Shown here in pieces: positions 50,413 to 59,570 of a stretch of 64,000 nucleotides of DNA. Positions within the stretch are counted from its first letter, which is position 1; every line of letters begins with the position of its first letter. The stretch is from Flavobacteriales bacterium (GTDB taxonomy: Bacteria; Bacteroidota; Bacteroidia; Flavobacteriales_F; PHOS-HE28). The translations under genes and the position numbers were made by a program. The DNA lies in the NCBI GenBank assembly GCA_020635675.1, contig JACJZJ010000004.1, positions 1 to 64,000 of the forward strand. The letters are read 5' to 3'. The notes beneath the pieces are model-generated. The model was not told where the DNA came from. It was given only the letters and a program-made list of their open reading frames with translations, and made no database searches.

Positions 50413-52785
50413 ATGCACTTCCGGCTCCTTCTTCTCCCCTGCTTCGCCCTGCTGGCCAACGGGCCACTGCAGGCCCAGCTTTTCAACGGCATGAACTACC
50501 AGGCGGTGCTGCGCGATGCGCAGGGCGACCCCATGACCAACCAGGCTGTGACGCTCACCTTCAACGTGCGCCAGGGCAGCGCCGTGGGGCCCATCGTCTT
50601 CACCGACACCCACGCCACGAGCACCAACGACCGTGGTCTGGTGAACGTGGTGATCGGCAAGGGCACCGTGGCCGGCAGCCTCGTGGGTCTCGACTATGCC
50701 GGAACGGACTATTACCTGGTGGTCTATGTGAATGGTGCGGGGCTTCCCGCTCAGCGGCTCGAGGCCGTGCCGATGAGCTACAAGGCCACGCACATGCAGC
50801 TCTCGGACCTGACCGACGTGGGCAATACCGCACCCGCCCTGGGCCAGGTGCTGCAGTACAACGGCCTGGAGTGGGTGCCCGGCACCGTGGCCGGTGGCGG
50901 TGGTGGCCTGTGGAGCGCGAACGGCAGCGACATTTACTACGCAGCCGGAGACGTCGGCATCGGGACCGTCTCGCCCCAATATGGCCTGCAGGTCCATCAG
51001 CCTGCGTCAAGCACACCCAGCGTGTTCCAATTGTCCACGGTCGGTTCCGGGAACACCAGCTCCGACGGCCTTCAGCTGCGCGTGGAGGGCAACGGCGAAG
51101 CACAGCTCCGCCAACGCGAGAACGCCGCCTTGTCGCTATGGACGAACGACATCGAGCGCATGCACATCAACAACGCGGGCAAGATCGGGATCAACCGCCA
51201 GGGCGTGCTCGGCAGCAGCGACCTCACCATCCGCTCCCTGAACAGCACAGGCTATTGCGGCATGTACGTGGAGAGCCCGAGCGCCACCAATGGTCAGCCC
51301 TTCTATGGGTATGCCAGCGACGGTCTTACGCGCGCCTGGCACTACTTCGATGAGGTGAGCGACCAATGGCGCCTCTACGTGGACGGCACGCAACTGCTCG
51401 TCGTGGAGGGCGATGACCAGAACGTGGGCATAAACACCCTGAGCCCGGATCCCAGCGCGGTGCTCGATGTATACAGCACCAACAAAGGCTTCCTGCTTCC
51501 TCGTATGACCACTGCGCAGCGCACGGCGATCTCAACCCCTGCGGATGGTCTGCTGGTGTACGACACCAACCTCGCAAAGACGATGCAATACAGCGGCGGC
51601 GCATGGCAGCAACTCGGCGCAGGTGCGGGATCCAGCCAATGGGTGGACGACGCGTACGGCATCAGCTACTCCGCGGACGGCGTGGGCATCGGAACGGGTT
51701 CCTCGCCGCTCGCGTCCCTCAACCTGAACAACGGCGGCGCACCCATTGCCCTGGCCTCGACCACCAATTATAGTGGCGGTCTGGCCACCTACGGACTGCA
51801 AAGCACCGTGGGGTCCACCGGCACCGGCACGCGCTACGCCCTTCATGGCGTGGCGAATGCGCCCAGCGGCGGGACCGCCAGCGCGTATGGCGTGTATGGT
51901 ACGGCGGGTGCCACCTCCGCTTCGGACGTATACGGCGTGTACGGCCTGGCCAGCGCCACCAACGGCGGGAACGGCTATGGGGTCTATGGCCGTGCGAACG
52001 GGGCCAATACCGGCGTATTCGGCTATGCACCGGACGCGAACGGCATCGCGATCCATGGGGTGGCCGATCAGACCAGCGGTAGCGCCGCCCAATTCGATGG
52101 CGACGTGCGCGTGAACGGTACGGCCTCCCAGCTTTATCTCGGCGACCATTGCACGCTTTACACCTATTCCAGCAACGGGGCACCTCGGATGTACATGTCC
52201 AATGCGGCAGGCACCGGCACGGTGGACCTGACCGCGCAATACACAGCGAGCGGCGGAGCGCGGATGTTGTTGAAGGATGACGGCGGCACCACCCGCATCA
52301 CCATGCTGGTGCAGACCAACGACCGTGGCCGGGTGATCACCGACGAACTGGAGATCAAAGGCGGCGCGGACCTGGCGGAACATTTCGAAGTGATCGATGC
52401 GGAAGGCCTGGTCGAGCCCGGCATGTTGGTGTCCATCGCGGAGGACGGTTCGGGGCGTCTGGTGCCGAGCACGAGGCCCTATGATCATCGCGTGGCGGGC
52501 GTGGTGAGCGGCGCCAACGGCGTGATGCCCGGACTGACGCTGCGCCAGGAAGGAACCACCGCGGACGGCGAAGTGCCCGTGGCGTTGAACGGTCGCGTGT
52601 ACGTATGGGCCGATGCCACCTACGGCCCGATCGCTCCAGGCGACCTCCTTACCTCGAGTGACAGGGCCGGCCACGCAATGAAGGCCTCCGACCCCGAACG
52701 CACCTCCGGCACGGTGATCGGCAAGGCCATGACCACCCTGGACAGCGGCACCGGCCTGGTGCTGGTGCTCGTGAACCTCCAATAG
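50413..52785 (+). CDS. Tail-fibre-like surface protein B
   Basis: This 790-residue protein is a paralogue of the preceding gene. It shares the N-terminal module almost word for word (LFNGMNYQAVLRDAQGDP), the GVYG-type repeats and the C-terminal cap (GRVYVWADATYGPIAPGDLL). The signal peptide ends LQAQ. Similarity is highest at both ends, and the middle has diverged. The S8 protease gene follows 8 nt after its stop. Confidence 0.85.
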   Translation: MHFRLLLLPCFALLANGPLQAQLFNGMNYQAVLRDAQGDPMTNQAVTLTFNVRQGSAVGPIVFTDTHATSTNDRGLVNVVIGKGTVAGSLVGLDYAGTDYYLVVYVNGAGLPAQRLEAVPMSYKATHMQLSDLTDVGNTAPALGQVLQYNGLEWVPGTVAGGGGGLWSANGSDIYYAAGDVGIGTVSPQYGLQVHQPASSTPSVFQLSTVGSGNTSSDGLQLRVEGNGEAQLRQRENAALSLWTNDIERMHINNAGKIGINRQGVLGSSDLTIRSLNSTGYCGMYVESPSATNGQPFYGYASDGLTRAWHYFDEVSDQWRLYVDGTQLLVVEGDDQNVGINTLSPDPSAVLDVYSTNKGFLLPRMTTAQRTAISTPADGLLVYDTNLAKTMQYSGGAWQQLGAGAGSSQWVDDAYGISYSADGVGIGTGSSPLASLNLNNGGAPIALASTTNYSGGLATYGLQSTVGSTGTGTRYALHGVANAPSGGTASAYGVYGTAGATSASDVYGVYGLASATNGGNGYGVYGRANGANTGVFGYAPDANGIAIHGVADQTSGSAAQFDGDVRVNGTASQLYLGDHCTLYTYSSNGAPRMYMSNAAGTGTVDLTAQYTASGGARMLLKDDGGTTRITMLVQTNDRGRVITDELEIKGGADLAEHFEVIDAEGLVEPGMLVSIAEDGSGRLVPSTRPYDHRVAGVVSGANGVMPGLTLRQEGTTADGEVPVALNGRVYVWADATYGPIAPGDLLTSSDRAGHAMKASDPERTSGTVIGKAMTTLDSGTGLVLVLVNLQ

Positions 52786-52793
52786 CACGGACC

Positions 52794-54599
52794 ATGCGCC
52801 ACTTCATAGGCCTATCCCTGATGATCCTCGCCGGCGCATTGAGCGCCCAGGACGACAACTGGCAACGCATCCTGAACGAAAAGGTGCCGGCGCGGATGGA
52901 CATCAGCGGGAACCTGTACCAGCTCATTCGACTCGCGGAGGTCGCTCCGGACGAAGCGCTGCGCCACGCACGTGAAATGAAGCTGCTCAAGCGTGACGAC
53001 GGTGCGCTCTATGTGGAGTTGATCATGAAGAACGGTTCGGCGTTCGACAGGTCGCGTGCGGACCGGTCGGCGATCGAACTGCGGAGCGTTTGGCGCGACC
53101 GGGCGACGGCCTGGATCGGCCTGGCCGGAATGGCCGAATTGATGAACGATCCGGACAACCCCTACCGGTTGCGCAGTACGGACACGGGAAGGACCACGAA
53201 CGAGGGTCCCGCGGCAATGAATACGGCCGCCTATGCCATCGCAGGAGCGGACGGCACCGGCTTGCGGATCGCCGTCTTCGACCTGGGATTCGACACGCTC
53301 ACCGAGGCCAAGGCCGCCGGTGTCGTCCCGATGACCACCGTGGACACGGACCACATCGGCACCGGATTGGAGAGCGGCCCCCGGCACGGCACCGCCTGTT
53401 TGGAGACCACCTTCGACCATGCGCCGGGTGCTCAATACTACCTGCACCGGGTGGGCGGTGCGGCGGACGTCGGCGACGCGGTGAACGCCTGCATCAATGC
53501 GGGCGTGGACGTCATCACCAACTCGCTCGCCTATTTCAACCAAGGATGGCACGACGATGACGGCCCGATCTGCGCCGCGTTCGACCTGGCCGCGCAGAAC
53601 GGCATCCTCTGCTTCACCTCGGCCGGTAACTACGCTGCCGGCGATCACTACCAGGGCAACTGGAGCGATCCGGACAACGACGGCATCCTGAATTGGGCCG
53701 GGCAGAACGAACTGAACACCACCTCGGTGCCCGCAGGAGGCGAGGTCGATGTGCGCCTTCAATGGGCCGACGATCCCGATCCCTCCTCGGACGACTACGA
53801 CCTGTACCTGTACGACCTGACCGATGCGTTGCTGGTGGCCTCGTCGCTCTCGTCCACGGCCTATGAAGGCGTATCGTGGACCAACAACAATGCCGTGGCA
53901 CACACCGTGGGGGTGCAGATCGTCCAGGCCGGGACCGACGCCAACGACCTCGAGATCTTCGAACTGAACGCACGGAACCTGCTGTACTTCACGCCGGAGA
54001 ATTCCACGGCATGCCCGGCGAACTCCATCGAACCCAACGTGATCGCCTGCGGGGCGGTGCCATGGGGCGACTACGGTGATCCTGCGGGATCGTCGGTGAT
54101 CGCCGGCTACTCCAGCCTTGGGCCTTCCAACGATGGCATGCTGCTGCCCGACCTGTGCGGCGCCACCAACACCACCACGTTCGCCTATGGCGGGGCGTTC
54201 TCCGGTACGAGCTGCGCCACCCCCAATGCCGCGGGAGCCGCGGCCGCGCTATGGAGCGCCCATCCCGACTACACCGCTGATGGTATCCGGCAGCTACTCC
54301 TGCGCAAGGCCGAACTCTTCAAGGACTGGGGAACACCGGGCAACGACATGACCTATGGCCATGGCGGGCTGTTCCTGAAGACCTACGAAGCCGGCACGGA
54401 ATACATCCTGCAGGGGTCCGGGAACACCACCGGCACCGGCGACATTCCCTATTCCAGCATTGAACAGGCCGACGAATATGCTCCGGCCAACAGCAAGGTG
54501 TACTTCCTCGGCGGTACCTATGCGGAACCACCACCGGGCACGGTGCTGGACACGCCGATGATCTTCCGCTCCGTAATGGAGGACGCGGTGACCCAGTGA
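52794..54599 (+). CDS. Subtilisin-family (S8) serine protease
   Basis: This 601-residue secreted protease has a signal peptide ending ALSAQ. The full triad is visible: Asp163 (AVFDLGFD), His198 (GPRHGTAC) and Ser473 (FSGTSCATP). A prodomain-like N-terminus (about 20-150) precedes the catalytic domain, which contains an insertion of about 150 residues between His198 and Ser473. No T9SS sorting domain is evident. It is close behind fibre gene B, so processing of surface proteins is possible. Confidence 0.93.
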   Translation: MRHFIGLSLMILAGALSAQDDNWQRILNEKVPARMDISGNLYQLIRLAEVAPDEALRHAREMKLLKRDDGALYVELIMKNGSAFDRSRADRSAIELRSVWRDRATAWIGLAGMAELMNDPDNPYRLRSTDTGRTTNEGPAAMNTAAYAIAGADGTGLRIAVFDLGFDTLTEAKAAGVVPMTTVDTDHIGTGLESGPRHGTACLETTFDHAPGAQYYLHRVGGAADVGDAVNACINAGVDVITNSLAYFNQGWHDDDGPICAAFDLAAQNGILCFTSAGNYAAGDHYQGNWSDPDNDGILNWAGQNELNTTSVPAGGEVDVRLQWADDPDPSSDDYDLYLYDLTDALLVASSLSSTAYEGVSWTNNNAVAHTVGVQIVQAGTDANDLEIFELNARNLLYFTPENSTACPANSIEPNVIACGAVPWGDYGDPAGSSVIAGYSSLGPSNDGMLLPDLCGATNTTTFAYGGAFSGTSCATPNAAGAAAALWSAHPDYTADGIRQLLLRKAELFKDWGTPGNDMTYGHGGLFLKTYEAGTEYILQGSGNTTGTGDIPYSSIEQADEYAPANSKVYFLGGTYAEPPPGTVLDTPMIFRSVMEDAVTQ

Positions 54600-54638
54600 A
54601 CGCCGCTTTGCCACGAGCCACCAGACTACCTTGTGGAC

Positions 54639-57272
54639 ATGAGCAGGAAGGTCGTTGTGCTCTGCGCACTGGCGTTGCTCGGTGCCCGAACGCAGGCGCA
54701 GCCCTTCGTCCCCGGGGGCATCACGGCCTTCCCCTTATCGGTGGGCGGTATGCGCATGCCCCTGGACCTTCTCGTGGATGCCAACGGCCATGCGTGGCTG
54801 CTGGACGAACGCGCCGTGTTCTGCCTGGTGGACGGTGACCCCGAGCTGTTCTGGTCCGCTCCGGAAGACCGCCGGCTCACCGCATTTCGGGGCGCCGATA
54901 TGCTGGGCCTCCAGGTCGCCACGGACCAGGGGGACGTGCGGGTGCCGATCGCGGGTGCGGTGATCGCCCCCGTGCACATGGCCGATGCGACCGCACCCCG
55001 CAAGCTGACCCTGCCCGAAGGCGCCCTAGTGCAGCTGGCGGACAGCGGATGGCTGTTGATGCATGGTCAGGCCGGCGAACATGCGATCGACCTGAACTTC
55101 GGACGCCATTCCAACCTGTTCCGCTTCGATCCCGGTGAACAGGGCCGCCTGGTGTACGATCCGCACAACGGCATCTGGGTGCTGGGCGGAAACGGGCTTG
55201 TGCTCGTGGATATCGGGCATCCCGTGTTCGACCTGCATGATGTGGTCACCGGGCTGGGCAAGGTCACCCAGGTGGTGGACGACACCGTGGCGGACCGGCG
55301 GTTCGTGTATTCGATCGACCAGGGGCTTCTGGTACAACGGATCTCCACGGATGAGGACCTGCGCTGGTTCCGGCAGGACGCCTCCGGAGCACCGATCGGT
55401 GGTACCAAATGGCACACTCTTGACGGTGAACATTACTTCCATGGTCCCCGTTCCGTCTATCGCTACGACAAGGCTGCGGACCGCGTGAAGCGTATCCTGG
55501 ACCTTGACGAAGTGCTGGCGGACCGCACCCGCGACCGGCGCATCAATGACTTCGCGATGGACGAGCGCCAGGGATTCGCGTACATCGGCACCAAGGACAA
55601 CATGCTGGTGACCTTCGACCCCCGCACCGGACGCACCGCCGTACGCGACGTGAAGCCCGAGGGCACCTTCTCCGGCATCGACCTGGTGGTGGAGATCGCG
55701 CCGTTCGGCCGTGACCAGGGCCTCGTGTTCGCGGAGCACGGCCAGTTCATCGCCGATGGCTTCGCTGGACCCATCGTTCCGGCACAGGAGCGATGGCCCT
55801 CCTTCCGCTTCGGCCCCAATTTCCGCGCAGGTGGCGGATGCGTCGTGGCCGACACGCTGGTGGTGATCGCCGGATTCGTCGACGGCATCTTCCTCTACGA
55901 CATCCTTCGCGATTCGCTATACCGGCCCTTGGGCATGAACGCGGACCGCCTCTTGATCAGCGACGTGTTCTGGGACGGCCGTGACCATGTGTACGCCACC
56001 AGCCGTGAAGGCCTGGTCGTCATCGACCTGCACCACGGCGATCTGACAATGCTCCGTGGAGATGATGTCCTTCCGCTGGACAACCTCTACTACCGGTATA
56101 TGAACATGACCGCGCCCGGTGAACTGGTCCTGGGACTCACCGACCGTTATGCGCGCTTTCGCACACGCGATCTGGTGCGCACCGATGATGCAGGCCTGTC
56201 CATCACACACCTCACCGTGAACGGGCACCGGGTGCCGGGCGTGCCCTACCTCGCGTTCGGCTCAACATGGCGGACGGACCACGAGCACAACAGCATCGCC
56301 CTGCACATGGGTCGCGCTCACCACACCACACCACCGTTCACACGCGCATATCTGCGGCTGGACGGGCAGCCCGGCAGTGTCCGTTTCGTGGACGGTGCCG
56401 ATCCGATCCTGTTCCAGGCGCTCCCCGAAGGCGGCCACAGCATCGAACTTGGCTTCGCGCCCACCGGACCGTTCACCATGGCGCTTCGTGTGGAGGTACG
56501 GCCGCCGTTCTGGGGAAGGTGGTGGTTCTATCTGCTCGTCACCGCCGCGATAGCGGGGATCGGACTCGGATTCATGTGGCTGCGCGTACGCGCCGTGCGG
56601 GCCCAGACCGAGCTGCGGACGGCCTATGGCCTGCGCATCACCCAGCTCGAGCTGCGCTCACTGCGCGCGCAGATGCATCCCCATTTCATCTTCAACAGCC
56701 TGAACTCCATCAAAAGCTTCATCGCCGCGAACGAGCCGCGCACCGCCACGCGGTACCTGAACAAGTTCTCCCAGCTGATCCGCTCGATACTGAACAACAG
56801 TAGCCGCCCCGTGGTGGAGCTGGCGAGCGAGCTGAAGGCCCTGAAGCTCTACCTTGAACTGGAGCAGATGCGATTCGAGAAGTCTTTCCAGGTCACGGTG
56901 GATGTCGATCCGCGCATCGATCCGGAACAGGTGCGCATACCTCCGCTGATCATGCAGCCCTACGCGGAGAATGCCATCTGGCATGGCCTGATGCACAAGG
57001 AGGGAGCCCGTACGCTCCACATCGCCGTGGTACCGGACGGACCCGACCTATTGATCACCGTGAGGGACAATGGGATCGGACGGGAAGCTGCCCGCGCCCT
57101 GCGTGCGCGTTCCGCAACACCCCATCGTTCGCTGGGCATGTCCATCACGGCGGAGGTCATCCAGCGCACGCGCACGGACGGCCGTTCCGGCGTGGAGGTG
57201 GAGGACCTGCACGATGCCCAGGGCGCACCTGCTGGTACGGAGGTGCGCATCCATATTCCCCTGGACCTGTGA
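54639..57272 (+). CDS. LytS-type sensor histidine kinase with periplasmic propeller
   Basis: This 877-residue protein has a signal peptide ending RTQAQ, a periplasmic beta-propeller of about 500 residues and a Y_Y_Y-like domain. A transmembrane segment (about 628-650) and a cytoplasmic His_kinase/HATPase module follow, with His682 in MHPHFIFNSLN. It senses an extracellular cue of unknown kind. The ATG at 54639 is chosen over a GTG two codons upstream. Its stop overlaps the regulator start (TGATG). Confidence 0.93.
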   Translation: MSRKVVVLCALALLGARTQAQPFVPGGITAFPLSVGGMRMPLDLLVDANGHAWLLDERAVFCLVDGDPELFWSAPEDRRLTAFRGADMLGLQVATDQGDVRVPIAGAVIAPVHMADATAPRKLTLPEGALVQLADSGWLLMHGQAGEHAIDLNFGRHSNLFRFDPGEQGRLVYDPHNGIWVLGGNGLVLVDIGHPVFDLHDVVTGLGKVTQVVDDTVADRRFVYSIDQGLLVQRISTDEDLRWFRQDASGAPIGGTKWHTLDGEHYFHGPRSVYRYDKAADRVKRILDLDEVLADRTRDRRINDFAMDERQGFAYIGTKDNMLVTFDPRTGRTAVRDVKPEGTFSGIDLVVEIAPFGRDQGLVFAEHGQFIADGFAGPIVPAQERWPSFRFGPNFRAGGGCVVADTLVVIAGFVDGIFLYDILRDSLYRPLGMNADRLLISDVFWDGRDHVYATSREGLVVIDLHHGDLTMLRGDDVLPLDNLYYRYMNMTAPGELVLGLTDRYARFRTRDLVRTDDAGLSITHLTVNGHRVPGVPYLAFGSTWRTDHEHNSIALHMGRAHHTTPPFTRAYLRLDGQPGSVRFVDGADPILFQALPEGGHSIELGFAPTGPFTMALRVEVRPPFWGRWWFYLLVTAAIAGIGLGFMWLRVRAVRAQTELRTAYGLRITQLELRSLRAQMHPHFIFNSLNSIKSFIAANEPRTATRYLNKFSQLIRSILNNSSRPVVELASELKALKLYLELEQMRFEKSFQVTVDVDPRIDPEQVRIPPLIMQPYAENAIWHGLMHKEGARTLHIAVVPDGPDLLITVRDNGIGREAARALRARSATPHRSLGMSITAEVIQRTRTDGRSGVEVEDLHDAQGAPAGTEVRIHIPLDL

Positions 57273-58018
57273 TGGAACGACTGCGTGCGTTGATCATCGA
57301 CGACGAGGCCGGAAGCATCAAGGCCCTCGAGTGGGAGTTGAAGCTCGTGGAGGACCAGGTGGAGCTGGTGGGCTCCGCCAACGGCCCGGAAGAGGGCCTG
57401 CGGCTGCTGAAGGAGATGAAACCCGATCTCGTTTTCCTCGACATCGAGATGCCCGGCATGAACGGTTTCGAATTGCTGGAATATGCCGGCCCGATCGACG
57501 GTCAGGTGATATTCACCACCGCCTATGACAAGTTCGCGGTACGCGCCTTCGAGGTGAGCGCCCTGGACTACCTGCTGAAGCCGGTGGACGAAGCGGAGCT
57601 GGCGCGCGTGATCGACAAAGTGCATAGCACCCAACGGCACGAGCACTTCCAGAAAAAGCTGGAGTTCCTCCTGCGCGAGATGCGCCGCAGGGACCCCGAT
57701 CTGCGCACCATCGTGGTGCCCACCGCCGAAAGCCTCGAGTTCATCTCGGTGGATACCATCAGTCGGTTCGAGGCGGAGAGCAACTACACGCGCATCCACC
57801 TGACCGAAGGGCGTCCGCTGCTGATGAGCAAGACCTTGAAGCTCGTGGAGGAGATGGTGGACGGCATGGGCTTCTGCCGCGTGCACAACTCGCACCTGGT
57901 GAACGTGCGGTGCATCAAACGCCTGTTGCGCGGAGACCCCGGCTGCGTAGTGATGCAGGACGGCAGCACCGTACCGCTCGCCCGGGGCCGCAAGAGCGAT
58001 CTGCTGGACAGGTTCTAG
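57272..58018 (+). CDS. LytTR-family response regulator
   Basis: This 248-residue protein has a receiver domain with Asp57 (VFLDIEMPGMNG) and a LytTR DNA-binding domain (about 145-245: IDTISRFEAESNYTRIH-like, HNSHLVNVRCIKRL, VPLARGRK). It is the overlapping partner of the LytS-type kinase. LytTR proteins bind direct repeats with about 21-bp spacing, matching the motifs upstream of fibre genes A and B in this window. Confidence 0.94.
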   Translation: MERLRALIIDDEAGSIKALEWELKLVEDQVELVGSANGPEEGLRLLKEMKPDLVFLDIEMPGMNGFELLEYAGPIDGQVIFTTAYDKFAVRAFEVSALDYLLKPVDEAELARVIDKVHSTQRHEHFQKKLEFLLREMRRRDPDLRTIVVPTAESLEFISVDTISRFEAESNYTRIHLTEGRPLLMSKTLKLVEEMVDGMGFCRVHNSHLVNVRCIKRLLRGDPGCVVMQDGSTVPLARGRKSDLLDRF

Positions 58019-58132
58019 TTCCTGAGGTCGCGCTTTCGGTGGATCATCGATCTACCCGGATGCCATGCTGGACCTGCCGATACGCCGGCACAATGAACGC
58101 GCGGTCTGGTGGGAAGGATCGGGGCGCGCATT

Positions 58133-58531
58133 CTACCGGAACGAGATCCTGTCCACGCTGTACCGGCCGCTGCCCGTGAAGAACAGGGTGAGGAAGGCAC
58201 ACAGGTAGAGAACAGGCAACTCCCGATCACCGAAGGCCTGACCGGACTTTACCACGAACACGATCACGCCCATGCCGATGAGCAAGGGGACCAGCGCCGC
58301 TCGTGTCCACGTACCGAGCACCACGAGGATGCTGCAGAAGAACTCGGCGAACACGATCAGCGCCAGGGATACGGGTGCGCTGATACCGAGCGGGTCGCTG
58401 AACTCTTCCATGTGGTCGGCGAAATGCGCAAGCTTCGGCCAGCCATGCTGCAGGAGCATGGTGCCTCCGGCGCTGATGCGAAGGACGAGCAGGCCGAGAT
58501 CGGCCGCGATGGGGCGTGAATTGAAGAGCAT
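58133..58531 (-). CDS. DoxX-family membrane protein
   Basis: This 132-residue protein has four hydrophobic segments and the DoxX pattern (LLVLRISAGGTMLLQHGWPKL, split here by family spacing; LVVLGTWTRAALVPLLIGMG). The family is linked to redox or lipid-related functions, but no specific reaction is assigned. The ATG at 58531 is preferred over an upstream TTG. Confidence 0.88.
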   Translation of the reverse strand: MLFNSRPIAADLGLLVLRISAGGTMLLQHGWPKLAHFADHMEEFSDPLGISAPVSLALIVFAEFFCSILVVLGTWTRAALVPLLIGMGVIVFVVKSGQAFGDRELPVLYLCAFLTLFFTGSGRYSVDRISFR

Positions 58532-58655
58532 GGTCTGGTGATCGTTGCGAACATAGCCGCCCAGCGCCCACCCCTGCCACCTCGGTCCACGCATCTTTCC
58601 ACCATCCGGCGTGCATGGCAACCTTTTTTCGTGCGGACCCGTTCAAGGTCCCGCC

Positions 58656-59372
58656 ATGAGGCACATCCCGATCACAGCGGGCCTTGTCCTGTTCGCGGGC
58701 ACGCTGGCCGCCCAGGACGAGGTCGCATACATGCGCGACGGCCTGAGCGCCGTTCGCGCCGAGGACCATGAAAAGGCCATCGAAGCGCTGACACATGCCA
58801 TCGCTCTGGACCCCGGCGAAGCCCGTGCCTGGCTCTATCGGGGCCTGAGCCGCGAGGCCACCGGAGATCGTACCGGGGCACAGCACGATCTGGATCGCGC
58901 GGTGGCGCTCGCTCCGAACGATGCGAACATCCTGCTCCGGCGCGGTGAAATGGCGATCGGTGCGGGTCGGTTCGATCGGGCCATGCAGGACCTGCGGCAT
59001 GTGATCGAGCTCGATCCGGAAAGTCCGATCGCGGTGCATGCACGATTCACCATCGGCCAGGCCTACGTGGCCCAGGACCGCTACGATGAGGCCTACACCA
59101 TCTATGACGAACTGGTGCGGGAGTTCCCGGACGACGCGAAGGCCATCTGCGACAGGGGCATCGCACTGGGCCATCTGGACCGCAACACTGAAGCCGTGGC
59201 CGATCTGGACCGGGCGCTGATGCTCGACCCGGACCTGGTCATGGCCTACGCCAGTCGTGCCATCGCTCTGATCGCCCTCGACCGGAAGAGCGATGCATGC
59301 CCCGATCTGCAGAAGGCCTATGATATGGGCGATCCAAGTGTCGCGGAACTGCTCGTGATCTACTGCTTCTAG
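58656..59372 (+). CDS. Exported TPR-repeat protein
   Basis: This 238-residue protein has a signal peptide ending TLAAQ and about six TPR units (for example AIEALTHAIALDPGEARAW). It is expected in the periplasm or envelope as an adaptor; the partner is unknown. A strong hairpin follows at 59419-59442. Confidence 0.85.
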   Translation: MRHIPITAGLVLFAGTLAAQDEVAYMRDGLSAVRAEDHEKAIEALTHAIALDPGEARAWLYRGLSREATGDRTGAQHDLDRAVALAPNDANILLRRGEMAIGAGRFDRAMQDLRHVIELDPESPIAVHARFTIGQAYVAQDRYDEAYTIYDELVREFPDDAKAICDRGIALGHLDRNTEAVADLDRALMLDPDLVMAYASRAIALIALDRKSDACPDLQKAYDMGDPSVAELLVIYCF

Positions 59373-59418
59373 AAAAGCGTTCCGATCGCCGTATCCTCCG
59401 TTCGGCGATCCGACCGTG

Positions 59419-59450
59419 CCGGGGCCAATACTTTGGCCCCGGTCCATTTT
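59419..59450 (+). terminator. Putative terminator between the TPR gene and thrS
   Basis: A perfect 9-bp stem (CCGGGGCCA with TGGCCCCGG, 59419-59427 and 59434-59442) has a 6-nt loop and is followed by TCCATTTT. Confidence 0.6.
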
Positions 59451-59518
59451 CAGCCGGCACGGTCCATCCCATGCGGTCCACATGACACCATCCTGGATCG
59501 ACCTGCATCCCTTCCACT

Positions 59519-59526
59519 TACCTTTG
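59519..59526 (+). promoter_or_regulatory. TACCTTTG, probable -7 box of the thrS operon
   Basis: This is a perfect match to the Bacteroidota TAnnTTTG box, 45 nt upstream of the thrS ATG. No clear -33 TTTG was found at the expected distance. Confidence 0.5.
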
Positions 59527-59570
59527 CCGCCCCTTTCGCCCACCATTCGTAGGGTGGTGAAAGCAAGACC

